A DNA stretch of 64,000 bases from an uncultured Desulfovibrio sp. (GTDB taxonomy: Bacteria > Desulfobacterota > Desulfovibrionia > Desulfovibrionales > Desulfovibrionaceae): contig CAJXYU010000002.1 in the NCBI GenBank assembly GCA_913063155.1, positions 558,001 to 622,000 of the forward strand, given 5' to 3'. A program made the translations under genes and the position numbers. The notes under the pieces are model-generated. The model searched no databases, had not been told where the DNA came from, and was given only the letters and a program-made list of their open reading frames with translations. Each line of letters begins with the position of its first letter. Position 1 is the stretch's first letter. Shown in pieces: positions 18,672 through 27,341 of the stretch.

Positions 18672-19340
18672 ATGAAAAAACTGTTTATGCTGTGCGTGAC
18701 CGCCCTTCTCAGTCTGTCGCTGATGGCCGGTGTGGCCTTTGCGGCCAAATACAAACCCGGAACCTACAAAGGCTCGGCAGTGGGCTTCACCAAAAAAGGG
18801 CACCCCGGGAAAATCGAGGTCGAAGTTACGGTGGACGCGGATTCCATCAAGAACATAAATATCGTGACTTACGAGCAGACGCTCAAAGGTAAGCGTGGCG
18901 ACAGTGTCAAGGAAGCCAAAGAAAAGGTTCCCGCCGAGATTCTCGCCAAGCAGACAGTGACCGTGGACGGTATCGCCAAGGCCTCCATGTCCTCCGACGG
19001 GATCAAGCTGGCCGTTGCCCAGGCTTTGGAACAGGCCACCGTCAAATACAAGGACGGTACCTATAAAGGGACGGCAAAGGGGTATTCCAAAAAGGGGCAT
19101 CCTGGCAAAATCGTGGTTGAAGTGACTGTCGCCGGCGGCAAGATATCCAAGATCGATGTGGTCGAGTTCGAGCAGACGCTCAAGGGCAAGCGCGGCGACA
19201 GTGTCAAGAAGGCCAAGGAGAAGGTTCTCGCCGACATCCTCGCCAAGCAGTCCGTGGCCGTGGACAGCATCGCCAAGGCCTCCATGTCCTCAGATGGCAT
19301 CAAGCTGGCTGTTGCCAACGCCCTGGAACAGGCTCGTTAA
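18672..19340 (+). CDS. Exported protein with two tandem FMN-binding domains
   Basis: The start is the ATG at 18,672, five bases after GGAGG. The 222-residue protein has a signal peptide ending near AFA-AKYKPG and two near-identical FMN_bind-type domains (about 26-122 and 124-222), each with GTYKG...KKGHPGKI...EQTLKGKRGDSVK. In each domain IAKASMSSDGI occupies the place of the usual SGA(T/S)xxS flavinylation motif; Ser105 and Ser204 would be the FMN acceptors, although the usual S-G before them is A-K. The DNA of the two halves is clearly duplicated. The next gene encodes an ApbE domain, the enzyme that attaches FMN to such sites. Confidence 0.85.
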   Translation: MKKLFMLCVTALLSLSLMAGVAFAAKYKPGTYKGSAVGFTKKGHPGKIEVEVTVDADSIKNINIVTYEQTLKGKRGDSVKEAKEKVPAEILAKQTVTVDGIAKASMSSDGIKLAVAQALEQATVKYKDGTYKGTAKGYSKKGHPGKIVVEVTVAGGKISKIDVVEFEQTLKGKRGDSVKKAKEKVLADILAKQSVAVDSIAKASMSSDGIKLAVANALEQAR

Positions 19341-19354
19341 CCCCTTGAGAATGA

Positions 19355-21559
19355 ATGCTGTTTGAAAAGATGGGGAGAGGTGAAGGCGCAACGCCGCTGC
19401 GCATGGCCTACAGTCTGGCCGGTGCAGTGTTTCTCTCCACGCTGGGCGTGGGAGTCTTTGCCTTTGCCATCCCCTTGCTCGCAGTCCACGACGGGATTTC
19501 CGGCCTTTTGCTGGGGGCGACCTTTTCCGGGTATTTCCTGGCCAAGCTGGTGATATCTCCCGTGGCGGGGCAGTTGTCGGACAGGACCGGCCCCAGACCG
19601 CTGTTGGCGGGCGCGGCCGTGGCAGGGATGCTTGTTCCCTTGGTCGCGCTGGCCTCTCAGCGCCATGAAGTTCTCTATGGCGTCCAATTCTGTCTGGGAT
19701 TGTCCTCCGGAGTTGTGAAGCCGGTAGCCACCGCGTCCATTGCCGCACTGGTGCCGGAGCACAAGCGCGGTCGTGTGTTTGGTATGTGCAATGCCCTGTA
19801 CAATGCTGCCTTTTTCTTCGGTCCCCTGCTGGGCGGTCTATTGTTTTATGACCGGAACCTCGTTCCGGTGCTTGCTTTTCTCACGGCCTGCATGACAGCG
19901 AGCCTTGTTGTCGTGTTGGTCGCAACGCCTTCGGATTTGTCCACAGCGTCAGCGACCTCGCGCAGGGGAGAAGGGCTTGGGCTGGGCAAAAATACCCAAG
20001 CCGGAACACTGTTGCTGGCTGTCTTCGGCCGCACGGTCTGTACGGCCTGTCTGGTCGCTTTCTACCCGGCGCTGCTGTCCGGGAGTCTGCACGGGCCCGC
20101 TTGGCTCGTGGGTATGCTTTTCGCCATCCCCAGTCTGGTGGCCTGTCTCGGGCTTCCGCTGGGCGGCAGGTGGGCGGACAAGGGAAACCGCGAAACATTG
20201 ACCGTGGTGGGCATGGCTCTGAGCGCGACCAGCCTTGCTTTGGCCGGGAGAGTGGAGACAGCCCCAGGGTTCGTGCTCGTCGGGGTCTTGCTTGGCATAG
20301 GGTCCAGCATCTCCTTTCCGGCCGCCATGTCCCTGGCCTCGTCGTTGGGCAGGCAGCAGGGCAGGATCATGGGTTGGTTTCATGCGGCTGCCAATGCCGG
20401 GTTCGTGATAGGCCCGCTTCTGTGCGGCCTGTTGGTGCGGCGATATGGAGAAATTCCCTTGCCCATGGCCGTTATGGGGTTGGTGGGGCTGGTTTCGACA
20501 TTGCCTCTTGGCATGGCCCGGATTCTGGGGCGTGGCGTTCTCTCATGGCGTTCTTTTGCTTCGGCTGCTTTTGCTTTTGGCCTGCTTGTCGTGGGATTTA
20601 TCTGTTTCCAGGGAGGGGGCATGCAGCGGACCAGTCAGGCCTCGCCCATGTCGGATGGGCCTCTGGAGTTCGCAGGCCTGGCCATGGGAAATGTGATCCA
20701 TATGAATCTTTTCGGCGCAGACTCTGAGCAGGCTGGCGAGGATTCCCAAGCCGCCTTTCAGACAATTTCCCGCCTGGAAGCCGAATTCGGTCACCGTAAT
20801 CCAGCCGGAGCCGTGGGCCGCGTGAACCTGGCCGCAGGCAAGTCTCCCGAACCCGTCGGCAAGCCCGTCTTTGAACTCATCAAGCGGGCCTTGGACATTT
20901 GTAGGGCATCGTCCGGTGTTTTCGACATTACCATCGGGGCTGTCACGGTGCTTCCTTATTATTATCAGGAAAAGGCCGAGCAGGAGAAAGCTGCACTCAT
21001 CGACTACCGCAAGGTTGTGTTGGATGAGGACAAGCGGACCGTATTCCTGCCGGAGCAAGGTATGGCCCTGGATCTTGGCGGCCTGGCCAAGGGGACGGTG
21101 CTGGACGCTGCGGCTGAAACGCTGCAGCAACGAGGGGTGCCGGCTGCTTTGGTGGAAGCGGGGGGAGACCTCTATTGTTATGGAGACAGACAATGGAAGG
21201 TAGGTATACAGGATCCGCGCGGTGACGGCCTGCTGGGTATCATCAGCGTCGTCAATGCAGGAGTGTGCGGCTCCGGTGACTATTACCAGTACGCGTTTAC
21301 TGAAGAGGACGGGGTGACCAAAAGGAAGCACCATATCCTGGACCCGACGCTTCTTGATTCTGCTGGCAAAAGCATCGCGGTCACTGTAATTGCCCCCAGT
21401 GCGGAGTTGGCCGATGCCTTGGCAACCACCCTGTTCATACTTGGCCCACAGGAAGGACAGATCCTGCTAACGCATTATGATCATTGTGCTGCCCTCTGGG
21501 TTTTGCCGGACCGCAGCTTGGTCGCCAGCGAGGGCTTTCCGCCTTTTCTGGAGCAATGA
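19355..21559 (+). CDS. MFS transporter-ApbE (FAD:protein FMN transferase) fusion
   Basis: This 734-residue fusion has an N-terminal MFS permease of about 12 helices (residues about 15-425; cytoplasmic loops such as GQLSDRTGPRP and GGRWADKGNRE). The C-terminal ApbE domain (about 435-734) has LDLGGLAKGTVLDAAAETL, the Mg/FAD-binding VEAGGDLYCYGD, HHILDP and SAELADALATTLFILG. ApbE enzymes transfer FMN from FAD to Ser/Thr on exported proteins. It starts 14 bp after the tandem FMN-binding gene, its likely substrate. The MFS half may supply FAD to the periplasm or place ApbE at the membrane; that is inference. Confidence 0.88.
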   Translation: MLFEKMGRGEGATPLRMAYSLAGAVFLSTLGVGVFAFAIPLLAVHDGISGLLLGATFSGYFLAKLVISPVAGQLSDRTGPRPLLAGAAVAGMLVPLVALASQRHEVLYGVQFCLGLSSGVVKPVATASIAALVPEHKRGRVFGMCNALYNAAFFFGPLLGGLLFYDRNLVPVLAFLTACMTASLVVVLVATPSDLSTASATSRRGEGLGLGKNTQAGTLLLAVFGRTVCTACLVAFYPALLSGSLHGPAWLVGMLFAIPSLVACLGLPLGGRWADKGNRETLTVVGMALSATSLALAGRVETAPGFVLVGVLLGIGSSISFPAAMSLASSLGRQQGRIMGWFHAAANAGFVIGPLLCGLLVRRYGEIPLPMAVMGLVGLVSTLPLGMARILGRGVLSWRSFASAAFAFGLLVVGFICFQGGGMQRTSQASPMSDGPLEFAGLAMGNVIHMNLFGADSEQAGEDSQAAFQTISRLEAEFGHRNPAGAVGRVNLAAGKSPEPVGKPVFELIKRALDICRASSGVFDITIGAVTVLPYYYQEKAEQEKAALIDYRKVVLDEDKRTVFLPEQGMALDLGGLAKGTVLDAAAETLQQRGVPAALVEAGGDLYCYGDRQWKVGIQDPRGDGLLGIISVVNAGVCGSGDYYQYAFTEEDGVTKRKHHILDPTLLDSAGKSIAVTVIAPSAELADALATTLFILGPQEGQILLTHYDHCAALWVLPDRSLVASEGFPPFLEQ

Positions 21560-21641
21560 TCATAGAATGTTTGACTATGAGAATGAAATTCGTTATCGAT
21601 TAATTCAACTGAGGATGTTCTTCCTTAGTCACACTCTTTAC

Positions 21642-21668
21642 AGAAGGGCCGGGTTGTCTGGCCCTTCT
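21642..21668 (+). terminator. Rho-independent terminator
   Basis: A 9-bp stem (AGAAGGGCC / GGCCCTTCT) with a 9-nt loop is followed by TGCTTTCT, 82 bp after the MFS-ApbE gene. Confidence 0.7.
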
Positions 21669-21842
21669 TGCTTTCTGAGGAGAAGTCCGTCCGGATTGGG
21701 CTTTCTTGTTGGACTCAGGGGTGATTGGATTACGTGAGAGCTAGTCATGGCCTGTTTCCTGCCATTCGGAATAACGGCGGACGAAGATGACGTCCTTCAC
21801 GCAGGGTGGATCAAAATTAAGGGAAGATTTTGCGTATGGCTG

Positions 21843-21871
21843 TTGACAAGCCCATTGCAACGGCTTAGGAA
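21843..21871 (+). promoter_or_regulatory. Possible tetR promoter
   Basis: A perfect TTGACA (21,843-21,848) is followed after 17 bp by a weak -10 (TAGGAA). The transcription start would fall just before the operator at 21,881. Confidence 0.4.
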
Positions 21872-21880
21872 GGTAAAAAA

Positions 21881-21891
21881 GAACATTGTTC
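21881..21891. promoter_or_regulatory. TetR-type operator, copy 1
   Basis: GAACATTGTTC is a perfect 5-1-5 palindrome four bases before the TetR ATG. The same half-sites recur at 22,530. Confidence 0.6.
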
Positions 21892-21895
21892 AGTT

Positions 21896-22510
21896 ATGCA
21901 GGTAAAGAAAGATACCATACATCGAAATGTGCTCAGCGTGGCCCGAGAGGAATTCATTGAAAGAGGGTATAAAGACACCAGCATGCGGGCCATCTCCAAA
22001 AAGTCTGGTGTGGGGCTTGGGAATATCTATAATTATTTCAAAAACAAGGATGAACTCTTCAGGCAAGTCCTGGAACCGGTCATAGATGCGCTGCTGGAAA
22101 TTACCAACGAGCATAACAGCAATGCAAAGCTCAATATCGGCATATTCAAATCACAGGAATATATCAAAGAAAGAAATCAAATATTTTTAGAGCTTGTTTT
22201 GGGTTTTAAGGAAGAATTGCGGATACTGCTGTTCAAATCCCACGGTTCTTCGTTGGAGGACTTCAAGGAGGATTACATTGATAAAAATACGGAAACAGGC
22301 TTGGAGTTTTTGCGTTTGATGAAAGAAAGGCATCCCCAAATTAACATCAAGATTTCAGATTTTTTTGTTCACACCATGAGTTCGTGGTGGATCGGCATTT
22401 TGGGGGAGCTGGTTACGCACGATCTGGAAAGGGATGAGTTGGAATGTTTTATTTCCGAATATGTCGAATATACGATGGCGGGCTGGGAAAAGATCATGCG
22501 TATCGAATAA
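21896..22510 (+). CDS. TetR-family transcriptional regulator
   Basis: The 204-residue protein has an N-terminal helix-turn-helix (MRAISKKSGVGLGNIYNYFK) typical of TetR and a divergent C-terminal ligand domain. There is no clear Shine-Dalgarno before the ATG; the operator occupies that place. The gene and the two ABC genes after it are visibly A/T-rich compared with their surroundings. It probably represses itself and the ABC pair through the GAACAnTGTTC sites at 21,881 and 22,530. Confidence 0.9.
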   Translation: MQVKKDTIHRNVLSVAREEFIERGYKDTSMRAISKKSGVGLGNIYNYFKNKDELFRQVLEPVIDALLEITNEHNSNAKLNIGIFKSQEYIKERNQIFLELVLGFKEELRILLFKSHGSSLEDFKEDYIDKNTETGLEFLRLMKERHPQINIKISDFFVHTMSSWWIGILGELVTHDLERDELECFISEYVEYTMAGWEKIMRIE

Positions 22511-22529
22511 TTTTTTTTGAACGAATTAT

Positions 22530-22540
22530 GAACACTGTTC
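22530..22540. promoter_or_regulatory. TetR-type operator, copy 2
   Basis: GAACACTGTTC is a perfect palindrome 21 bp before the first ABC gene and matches the site upstream of tetR. An outer AACGAA / TTCGTT pair overlaps it. Confidence 0.6.
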
Positions 22541-22561
22541 GTTTTTAAGAAGGATCATGAA

Positions 22562-24334
22562 ATGGGAATATTATCCAAGTTTCAGGTGTACATGCCGGAA
22601 AGGAAGGGCTTGTTGTCCGGAGCTTTGTTCATGTCGGCAATGAGTTCTCTCATGGGGATACTGCCGTTTATCTTCATTTGGCTGATTGTCCGTGAGTTGT
22701 TCAAATCACAGATTGAATCATCACAGGCAGTCATCAGCGTTTATGCCTGGTGGGCATTGGGAACGGCGCTGGGAGGCGTTTTGCTGTACTTTTTGGCACT
22801 CACGTTGTCGCATCTTGCTGCTTTCCGGGTGGAAACCAACATGCGCAGGCAGGCCATGCAAAAGATTATGCAATTTCCCCTTGGCTTTTTCGAGAACAAC
22901 ACCAGCGGGCGTATCCGTAAGATCATAGACGACAACGCAAGCGTTACGCACAGCTTTCTGGCCCACCAGATGCCGGATCTGGCCGGAAGCATTTTAATGC
23001 CTCTGGTATCATTGGTACTTCTGTTCGTGTTCGATTGGAGGCTTGGCCTTGCCTGCCTTGTCCCCATTGCCGCGGCTTTGGGCATAATGAGTTTCATGAT
23101 GGGCAGCCAAGGGCGGTATTTTATGAAAAAATACATGAACGCTCTTGAAGACATGAATACTGAAGCGGTTGAATATGTTCGCGGGATCCCTGTTGTAAAA
23201 GTATTCCAGCAAACGGTTTTTTCGTTCAAAAATTTTCATGACAGCATTATCAAGTACCGAGACATGGTCTACAAATATACATTGATGTGGGAAAGGCCTA
23301 TGTCATTGTATGTAGTAATAATTCACGGATTTGTATATCTTCTTGTCCCCGTTTCCATCTTGTTGATCGGAAATGGCGAAGATACTTCCATCATATTGCT
23401 TGATTTGATTTTTTACATTTTGATTACGCCGGTCTTTGGCCAAAGCATTATGAAGAATATGTACATGAACCAAGCGGTAGGGCTAGCGGCTGAAGCGGTG
23501 AGGCGCGTAGAAAAATTGACTGATGTGGAGCCGTTGGTTGTGTCGGATGACCCTCAGAGCATCACAAGTCATGAAATCGTTTTCAAAAATGTCTCCTTCT
23601 CCTATCCAGGCAGCGACACCAAGGCCGTAGACTCCATAACCTTCACCGTTCCCCAAGGGAAAACCTTTGCTTTGGTTGGCGCTTCTGGAGGTGGCAAGAC
23701 AACGATTGCTCGTCTTGTTCCCCGTTTTTGGGATGTTGATACCGGGCAAGTCTCCATTGGTGGAGTCGACGTGAAGCATATTGCTCCGAAAGAGCTCATG
23801 CGTCATATTTCATTTGTTTTTCAAAATACGAAATTGTTCAAAACCAGTTTGTTGGACAATATTCGCTACGGGAATGCACACGCTTCCAATGAAGCCATGG
23901 AGTGCGCGTTGGAATGGGCACAATGCCGTGAAATACTCGACAAGCTTCCCCGTGGTCTGGATACGGTCATTGGGGCTGAAGGGACATACCTTTCCGGAGG
24001 GGAACAGCAAAGGATCGCTCTGGCTCGGGCCATTTTGAAGGATGCCCCCATTATCGTGTTGGATGAAGCCACTGCGTTCAGCGATCCTGAAAACGAGCAC
24101 TTGATACAACAAGCCCTGAAAAAGCTCACCCAAGGCAAAACAGTCCTCATGATCGCCCATAGATTGAGCAGTGTCGTGGATGTGGATTCCATTTTGGTGA
24201 TCGACAAAGGGGAAATTGTTGAACAAGGCAATCATCATGAACTGCTGGAGCAGCAAGGATTGTACGCAGACATGTGGAAGGAATTTCAAAAGTCGGTTCA
24301 ATGGACTGTGGGAAAGGAGGCACACAATGCTTAG
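22562..24334 (+). CDS. ABC exporter-type half transporter (YbtP/YbtQ-like), first subunit
   Basis: The 590-residue protein has an N-terminal six-helix membrane domain (about 15-315) and a nucleotide-binding domain (about 335-575). Walker A is GASGGGKTT, the signature is LSGGEQQRIALARA and Walker B is IIVLDEATAFSDPENE. The AFSDPENE variant is typical of the YbtPQ/IrtAB group, which have exporter folds but import metal-siderophore complexes. The ATG follows AAGGA and it overlaps the second subunit gene by 8 bp, so a heterodimer is likely. No siderophore gene is in the window; drug or peptide export remains possible. Confidence 0.87.
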   Translation: MGILSKFQVYMPERKGLLSGALFMSAMSSLMGILPFIFIWLIVRELFKSQIESSQAVISVYAWWALGTALGGVLLYFLALTLSHLAAFRVETNMRRQAMQKIMQFPLGFFENNTSGRIRKIIDDNASVTHSFLAHQMPDLAGSILMPLVSLVLLFVFDWRLGLACLVPIAAALGIMSFMMGSQGRYFMKKYMNALEDMNTEAVEYVRGIPVVKVFQQTVFSFKNFHDSIIKYRDMVYKYTLMWERPMSLYVVIIHGFVYLLVPVSILLIGNGEDTSIILLDLIFYILITPVFGQSIMKNMYMNQAVGLAAEAVRRVEKLTDVEPLVVSDDPQSITSHEIVFKNVSFSYPGSDTKAVDSITFTVPQGKTFALVGASGGGKTTIARLVPRFWDVDTGQVSIGGVDVKHIAPKELMRHISFVFQNTKLFKTSLLDNIRYGNAHASNEAMECALEWAQCREILDKLPRGLDTVIGAEGTYLSGGEQQRIALARAILKDAPIIVLDEATAFSDPENEHLIQQALKKLTQGKTVLMIAHRLSSVVDVDSILVIDKGEIVEQGNHHELLEQQGLYADMWKEFQKSVQWTVGKEAHNA

Positions 24335-26087
24335 CATTCTGGAAAGACGCCTTGCTCTGTCACCCAAAGGCGCACAGGATTTTCTCAAAGGAGTTTTCTT
24401 TACAACCCTGCTTAACATAGCGCTTATGCTTCCGGCTGTATTTGTCTTTTTGTTTCTTGATGATTATCTGAAAGGGAGCTCTGTACAATCTGCAAATATT
24501 CATCAAACTATTTGGTATTATTTGATAATTGGTGTGCTATTCATGCTGCTGACATGGATAATAACGCGCTTCCAGTACCGTAGCACCTACACATCAATAT
24601 ATGAAGAAAGCGCGAATAGACGCATTTCTTTGGCGGAAAAATTGCGTAAGCTTCCCCTGGCATTCTTTGGAGAGAAAAATCTTTCCGATCTTACTTCCAC
24701 TATCATGACGGACAATACGGAATTGGAGCATACTTTTTCGCATGCCGTACCTCAACTCTTTGCCTCCCTTATTAGTATCTTTCTTGTTGCTGTCGCCATG
24801 TTTGTTTATAATTGGCGTTTGTCCCTGGCTTTATTTTGGGTAGTTCCGGTCGCGGCGGCAGTGCTTCTTGCATCCAAGCAATGGCAACGGAAGAACCACA
24901 AGACCATATATAATGCCAAAAGGACTGTTACCGAATGGATTCAGGAGGGCTTGGAGACAATTCAGGAGGTCAAGTCGTATGGGAATGAGGATTTGTATCT
25001 TGTCGGACTGGACGATAAACTCAATGCGTATGAGAAAAAGTTGACACGCGGCGAGCTTGTGAGTGGTGTCCTCGTGAACAGCGCACACAGTTTACTCAAG
25101 CTCGGGATTGCCAGTGTCATCATATTGGGGGCTCATCTTTTGGCTGTGGGTATGGTGGACATGTTCACATACCTCATGTTTCTGATCGTTGCCTCACGTA
25201 TCTACGAGCCCATCAACGAAGTGTTCAACAACTTGGCTGCGCTGTTTTATCTCGACATTCGAATCAATCGTATGAACGAGATGGAATCGCTTCCCATTCA
25301 ACAAGGACAAAAGGAATGCGGCCTGTCCCATTTTGATATTGTTTTTGATGGGGTTAGCTTTTCGTATGAGTCTGGCAAGCAAGTCCTGAAAAACGTTTCC
25401 TTTGTGGCCAAACAGGGGGAAATTACAGCTTTGGTAGGCCCTTCAGGAGGAGGGAAAAGCACCTCGGCCAAATTGACCGCACGCTTTTGGGATGTGGATT
25501 CGGGGAACATCTCTTTGGGAGGGCGTAACATTCGCACCATGGATCCGGAAACCTTGTTGTGTTATTTTTCCATTGTATTTCAAGATGTTGTCCTTTTCAA
25601 TACCACGGTCATGGATAATATCCGCATAGGCAAACGTGACGCCACGGACGAAGAAGTCTTGCGTGTGGCAAAGCTGGCTCAGTGCGATGAATTTGTCCGT
25701 AATATGCCGGATGGATATCAGACTGTCATTGGTGAGAATGGAGAAAGGCTTTCCGGTGGCGAAAGGCAACGCATTTCCATTGCCCGTGCCCTACTCAAAG
25801 ACGCACCTGTCGTTCTTCTGGATGAAGCCACCGCCTCACTCGACGTTGGAAACGAAACCAAGGTACAGGCTGGTATTTCAGAGCTCATACGCGATAAAAC
25901 AGTACTTATCATAGCCCACAGAATGCGCACTGTGGCCGACGCAGATAAGATTGTCGTTTTGGAGAATGGAGAGGTCGTGGAAAGCGGCAAAGGCCAGGAA
26001 CTCCGAACAAGGCGGGATGGTGTTTTCTCCGCCATGGTCAACCGGCAGTTGGTGACCGCAAACGAGTCAGCGGCTCCAGATAATTGA
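24327..26087 (+). CDS. ABC exporter-type half transporter (YbtP/YbtQ-like), second subunit
   Basis: The 586-residue protein starts at the ATG at 24,327 with GGAGG seven bases upstream. It has six membrane helices, Walker A GPSGGGKST, signature LSGGERQRISIARA and Walker B VVLLDEATASLD, all intact. The overlap with the first subunit gene and the shared A/T-rich composition point to one heterodimeric transporter acquired as a block. A long perfect terminator follows. Confidence 0.88.
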   Translation: MLSILERRLALSPKGAQDFLKGVFFTTLLNIALMLPAVFVFLFLDDYLKGSSVQSANIHQTIWYYLIIGVLFMLLTWIITRFQYRSTYTSIYEESANRRISLAEKLRKLPLAFFGEKNLSDLTSTIMTDNTELEHTFSHAVPQLFASLISIFLVAVAMFVYNWRLSLALFWVVPVAAAVLLASKQWQRKNHKTIYNAKRTVTEWIQEGLETIQEVKSYGNEDLYLVGLDDKLNAYEKKLTRGELVSGVLVNSAHSLLKLGIASVIILGAHLLAVGMVDMFTYLMFLIVASRIYEPINEVFNNLAALFYLDIRINRMNEMESLPIQQGQKECGLSHFDIVFDGVSFSYESGKQVLKNVSFVAKQGEITALVGPSGGGKSTSAKLTARFWDVDSGNISLGGRNIRTMDPETLLCYFSIVFQDVVLFNTTVMDNIRIGKRDATDEEVLRVAKLAQCDEFVRNMPDGYQTVIGENGERLSGGERQRISIARALLKDAPVVLLDEATASLDVGNETKVQAGISELIRDKTVLIIAHRMRTVADADKIVVLENGEVVESGKGQELRTRRDGVFSAMVNRQLVTANESAAPDN

Positions 26088-26109
26088 TTGTAATCAATGT
26101 CAAACACAG

Positions 26110-26148
26110 CAAGCCTCCGCCATGCTTGATAAGCATGGCGGAGGCTTG
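26110..26148. terminator. Long perfect terminator hairpin
   Basis: An 18-bp perfect stem (arms 26,110-26,127 and 26,131-26,148) with a GAT loop sits between the ABC operon and the convergent yjbQ-like gene. It lacks a long T-tract. Confidence 0.8.
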
Positions 26149-26200
26149 CTCTTTGGATCTGAAATGATTCATTTCTACAGACGTTTTAGGATGTTATTAC

Positions 26201-26617
26201 CTATTCGCCAATAATTTTCACCAACACCCGTTTTTTTCTGCGGCCGTCGAACTCGCCGTAAAAGATCTGTTCCCAGGTGCCGAAGTCCAATCGGCCCTCG
26301 GTGACGGCGACCACCACCTCGCGGCCCATGACCTGACGTTTCATATGCGCGTCCGCGTTATCTTCGTAGCCGTTGTGGCGGTATTGGGAGACCGGCTCGT
26401 GTGGAGCCAGCTTTTCCAGCCAGACTTCGTAGTCGTGATGCAGGCCTGTTTCGTCATCATTGATGAACACCGAGGCCGTGATGTGCATGGCGTTGACCAG
26501 ACACAACCCTTCTTGGATGCCGGATTCCCGCAGGCAGGCTTCCACGTCCGGGGTGATGTTCACGAAGGCCCGGCGCGTAGGGACTTCATACCAAAGTTCC
26601 TTGCGGTACGACTTCAT
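26201..26617 (-). CDS. yjbQ: YjbQ-family (UPF0047) protein
   Basis: The 138-residue protein belongs to the YjbQ/UPF0047 family, sometimes called secondary thiamine-phosphate synthase because some members complement thiE mutants. The conserved core is visible: [18 protein letters not shown], the acidic/His stretch [17 protein letters not shown] and the C-terminal [20 protein letters not shown]. It lies 2 bp after the Lrp-type regulator gene and is probably co-transcribed with it. Confidence 0.9.
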   Translation of the reverse strand: MKSYRKELWYEVPTRRAFVNITPDVEACLRESGIQEGLCLVNAMHITASVFINDDETGLHHDYEVWLEKLAPHEPVSQYRHNGYEDNADAHMKRQVMGREVVVAVTEGRLDFGTWEQIFYGEFDGRRKKRVLVKIIGE

Positions 26618-26619
26618 GG

Positions 26620-27099
26620 CTATTTTTCCTCGTGACCGTTGAGGGGCAGGGCGGTTTCCTGCTTTATGGAACCGAGCACAAAGGACGAGTTAATGCTCTG
26701 CACCCCGGGGATGGGCGAGAGTTTGGAAAAGGCGAAGTCCGCGTAGCTCTGCATGTCGGGCAGGGCCACCTTGAGCAGGTAGTCGTCCTCGCCGGATACC
26801 TGATAACATTCGAGAACCTCTTCCATTTTGTCCACGTGGGTCTTGAACTCCTCGAAATCCTTGAGCTGATGCGCTCCCAGGGAGACGCGTACAAAGGCGA
26901 TGATGCCCATGCCGACCTTGTCGGCGTCGGCCAGGGCCACGAATTTTTTGATCACGCCGGAATTTTCCAGTCGTTTGACCCGTTCCAGCATGGCCGGGGG
27001 CGAGATGCCAAGGCGTTTTGCCAGTTCCGAGTTGGTGATCCGACCTTCACGTTGCAGGATTTTGAGAATGTTCCGGTCCATATCGTCGAGTTTCACCAT
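26620..27099 (-). CDS. Lrp/AsnC-family transcriptional regulator
   Basis: The 159-residue protein has the AsnC-type helix-turn-helix ([20 protein letters not shown], then [17 protein letters not shown]) and a C-terminal RAM ligand domain ([19 protein letters not shown]). It is divergent from the ADP-forming acyl-CoA synthetase and may control it. The 242-bp gap is A/T-rich, but I see no clear operator. Confidence 0.93.
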   Translation of the reverse strand: MVKLDDMDRNILKILQREGRITNSELAKRLGISPPAMLERVKRLENSGVIKKFVALADADKVGMGIIAFVRVSLGAHQLKDFEEFKTHVDKMEEVLECYQVSGEDDYLLKVALPDMQSYADFAFSKLSPIPGVQSINSSFVLGSIKQETALPLNGHEEK

Positions 27100-27341
27100 T
27101 TGCCTTGATCTCCCTGTAGATTGTTCGCAACCATCCCGAAAGGTTTTATCATTTTGCCGTGGAAAAGTAATGCTAATAAAATTCGATGATAGAGCAGTAT
27201 TTCTTAATAAGATTAGGTTATTATTGCCTGGATGTGTAGTTTATTATAACGTCCCAGAACAATAACAGAATGGTCGGGCCTATGGCTTTGACCGTACGGA
27301 TAGGATACTGAAAGCGGGTAAACCATTGGAGCGGAGGTCGC

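Larger units (their letters stand above)
21560..21895. other. 336-bp intergenic region
   Basis: It contains a terminator at 21,642, a possible promoter at 21,843 and a TetR-type operator at 21,881. The stretch from 21,670 to 21,840 shows nothing I can assign. Confidence 0.6.

Noticed and set aside
22231..22241. GTTCAAATCCC, resembling a tRNA T arm
   Set aside because: It lies inside the tetR coding region with no acceptor, D or anticodon stems around it.
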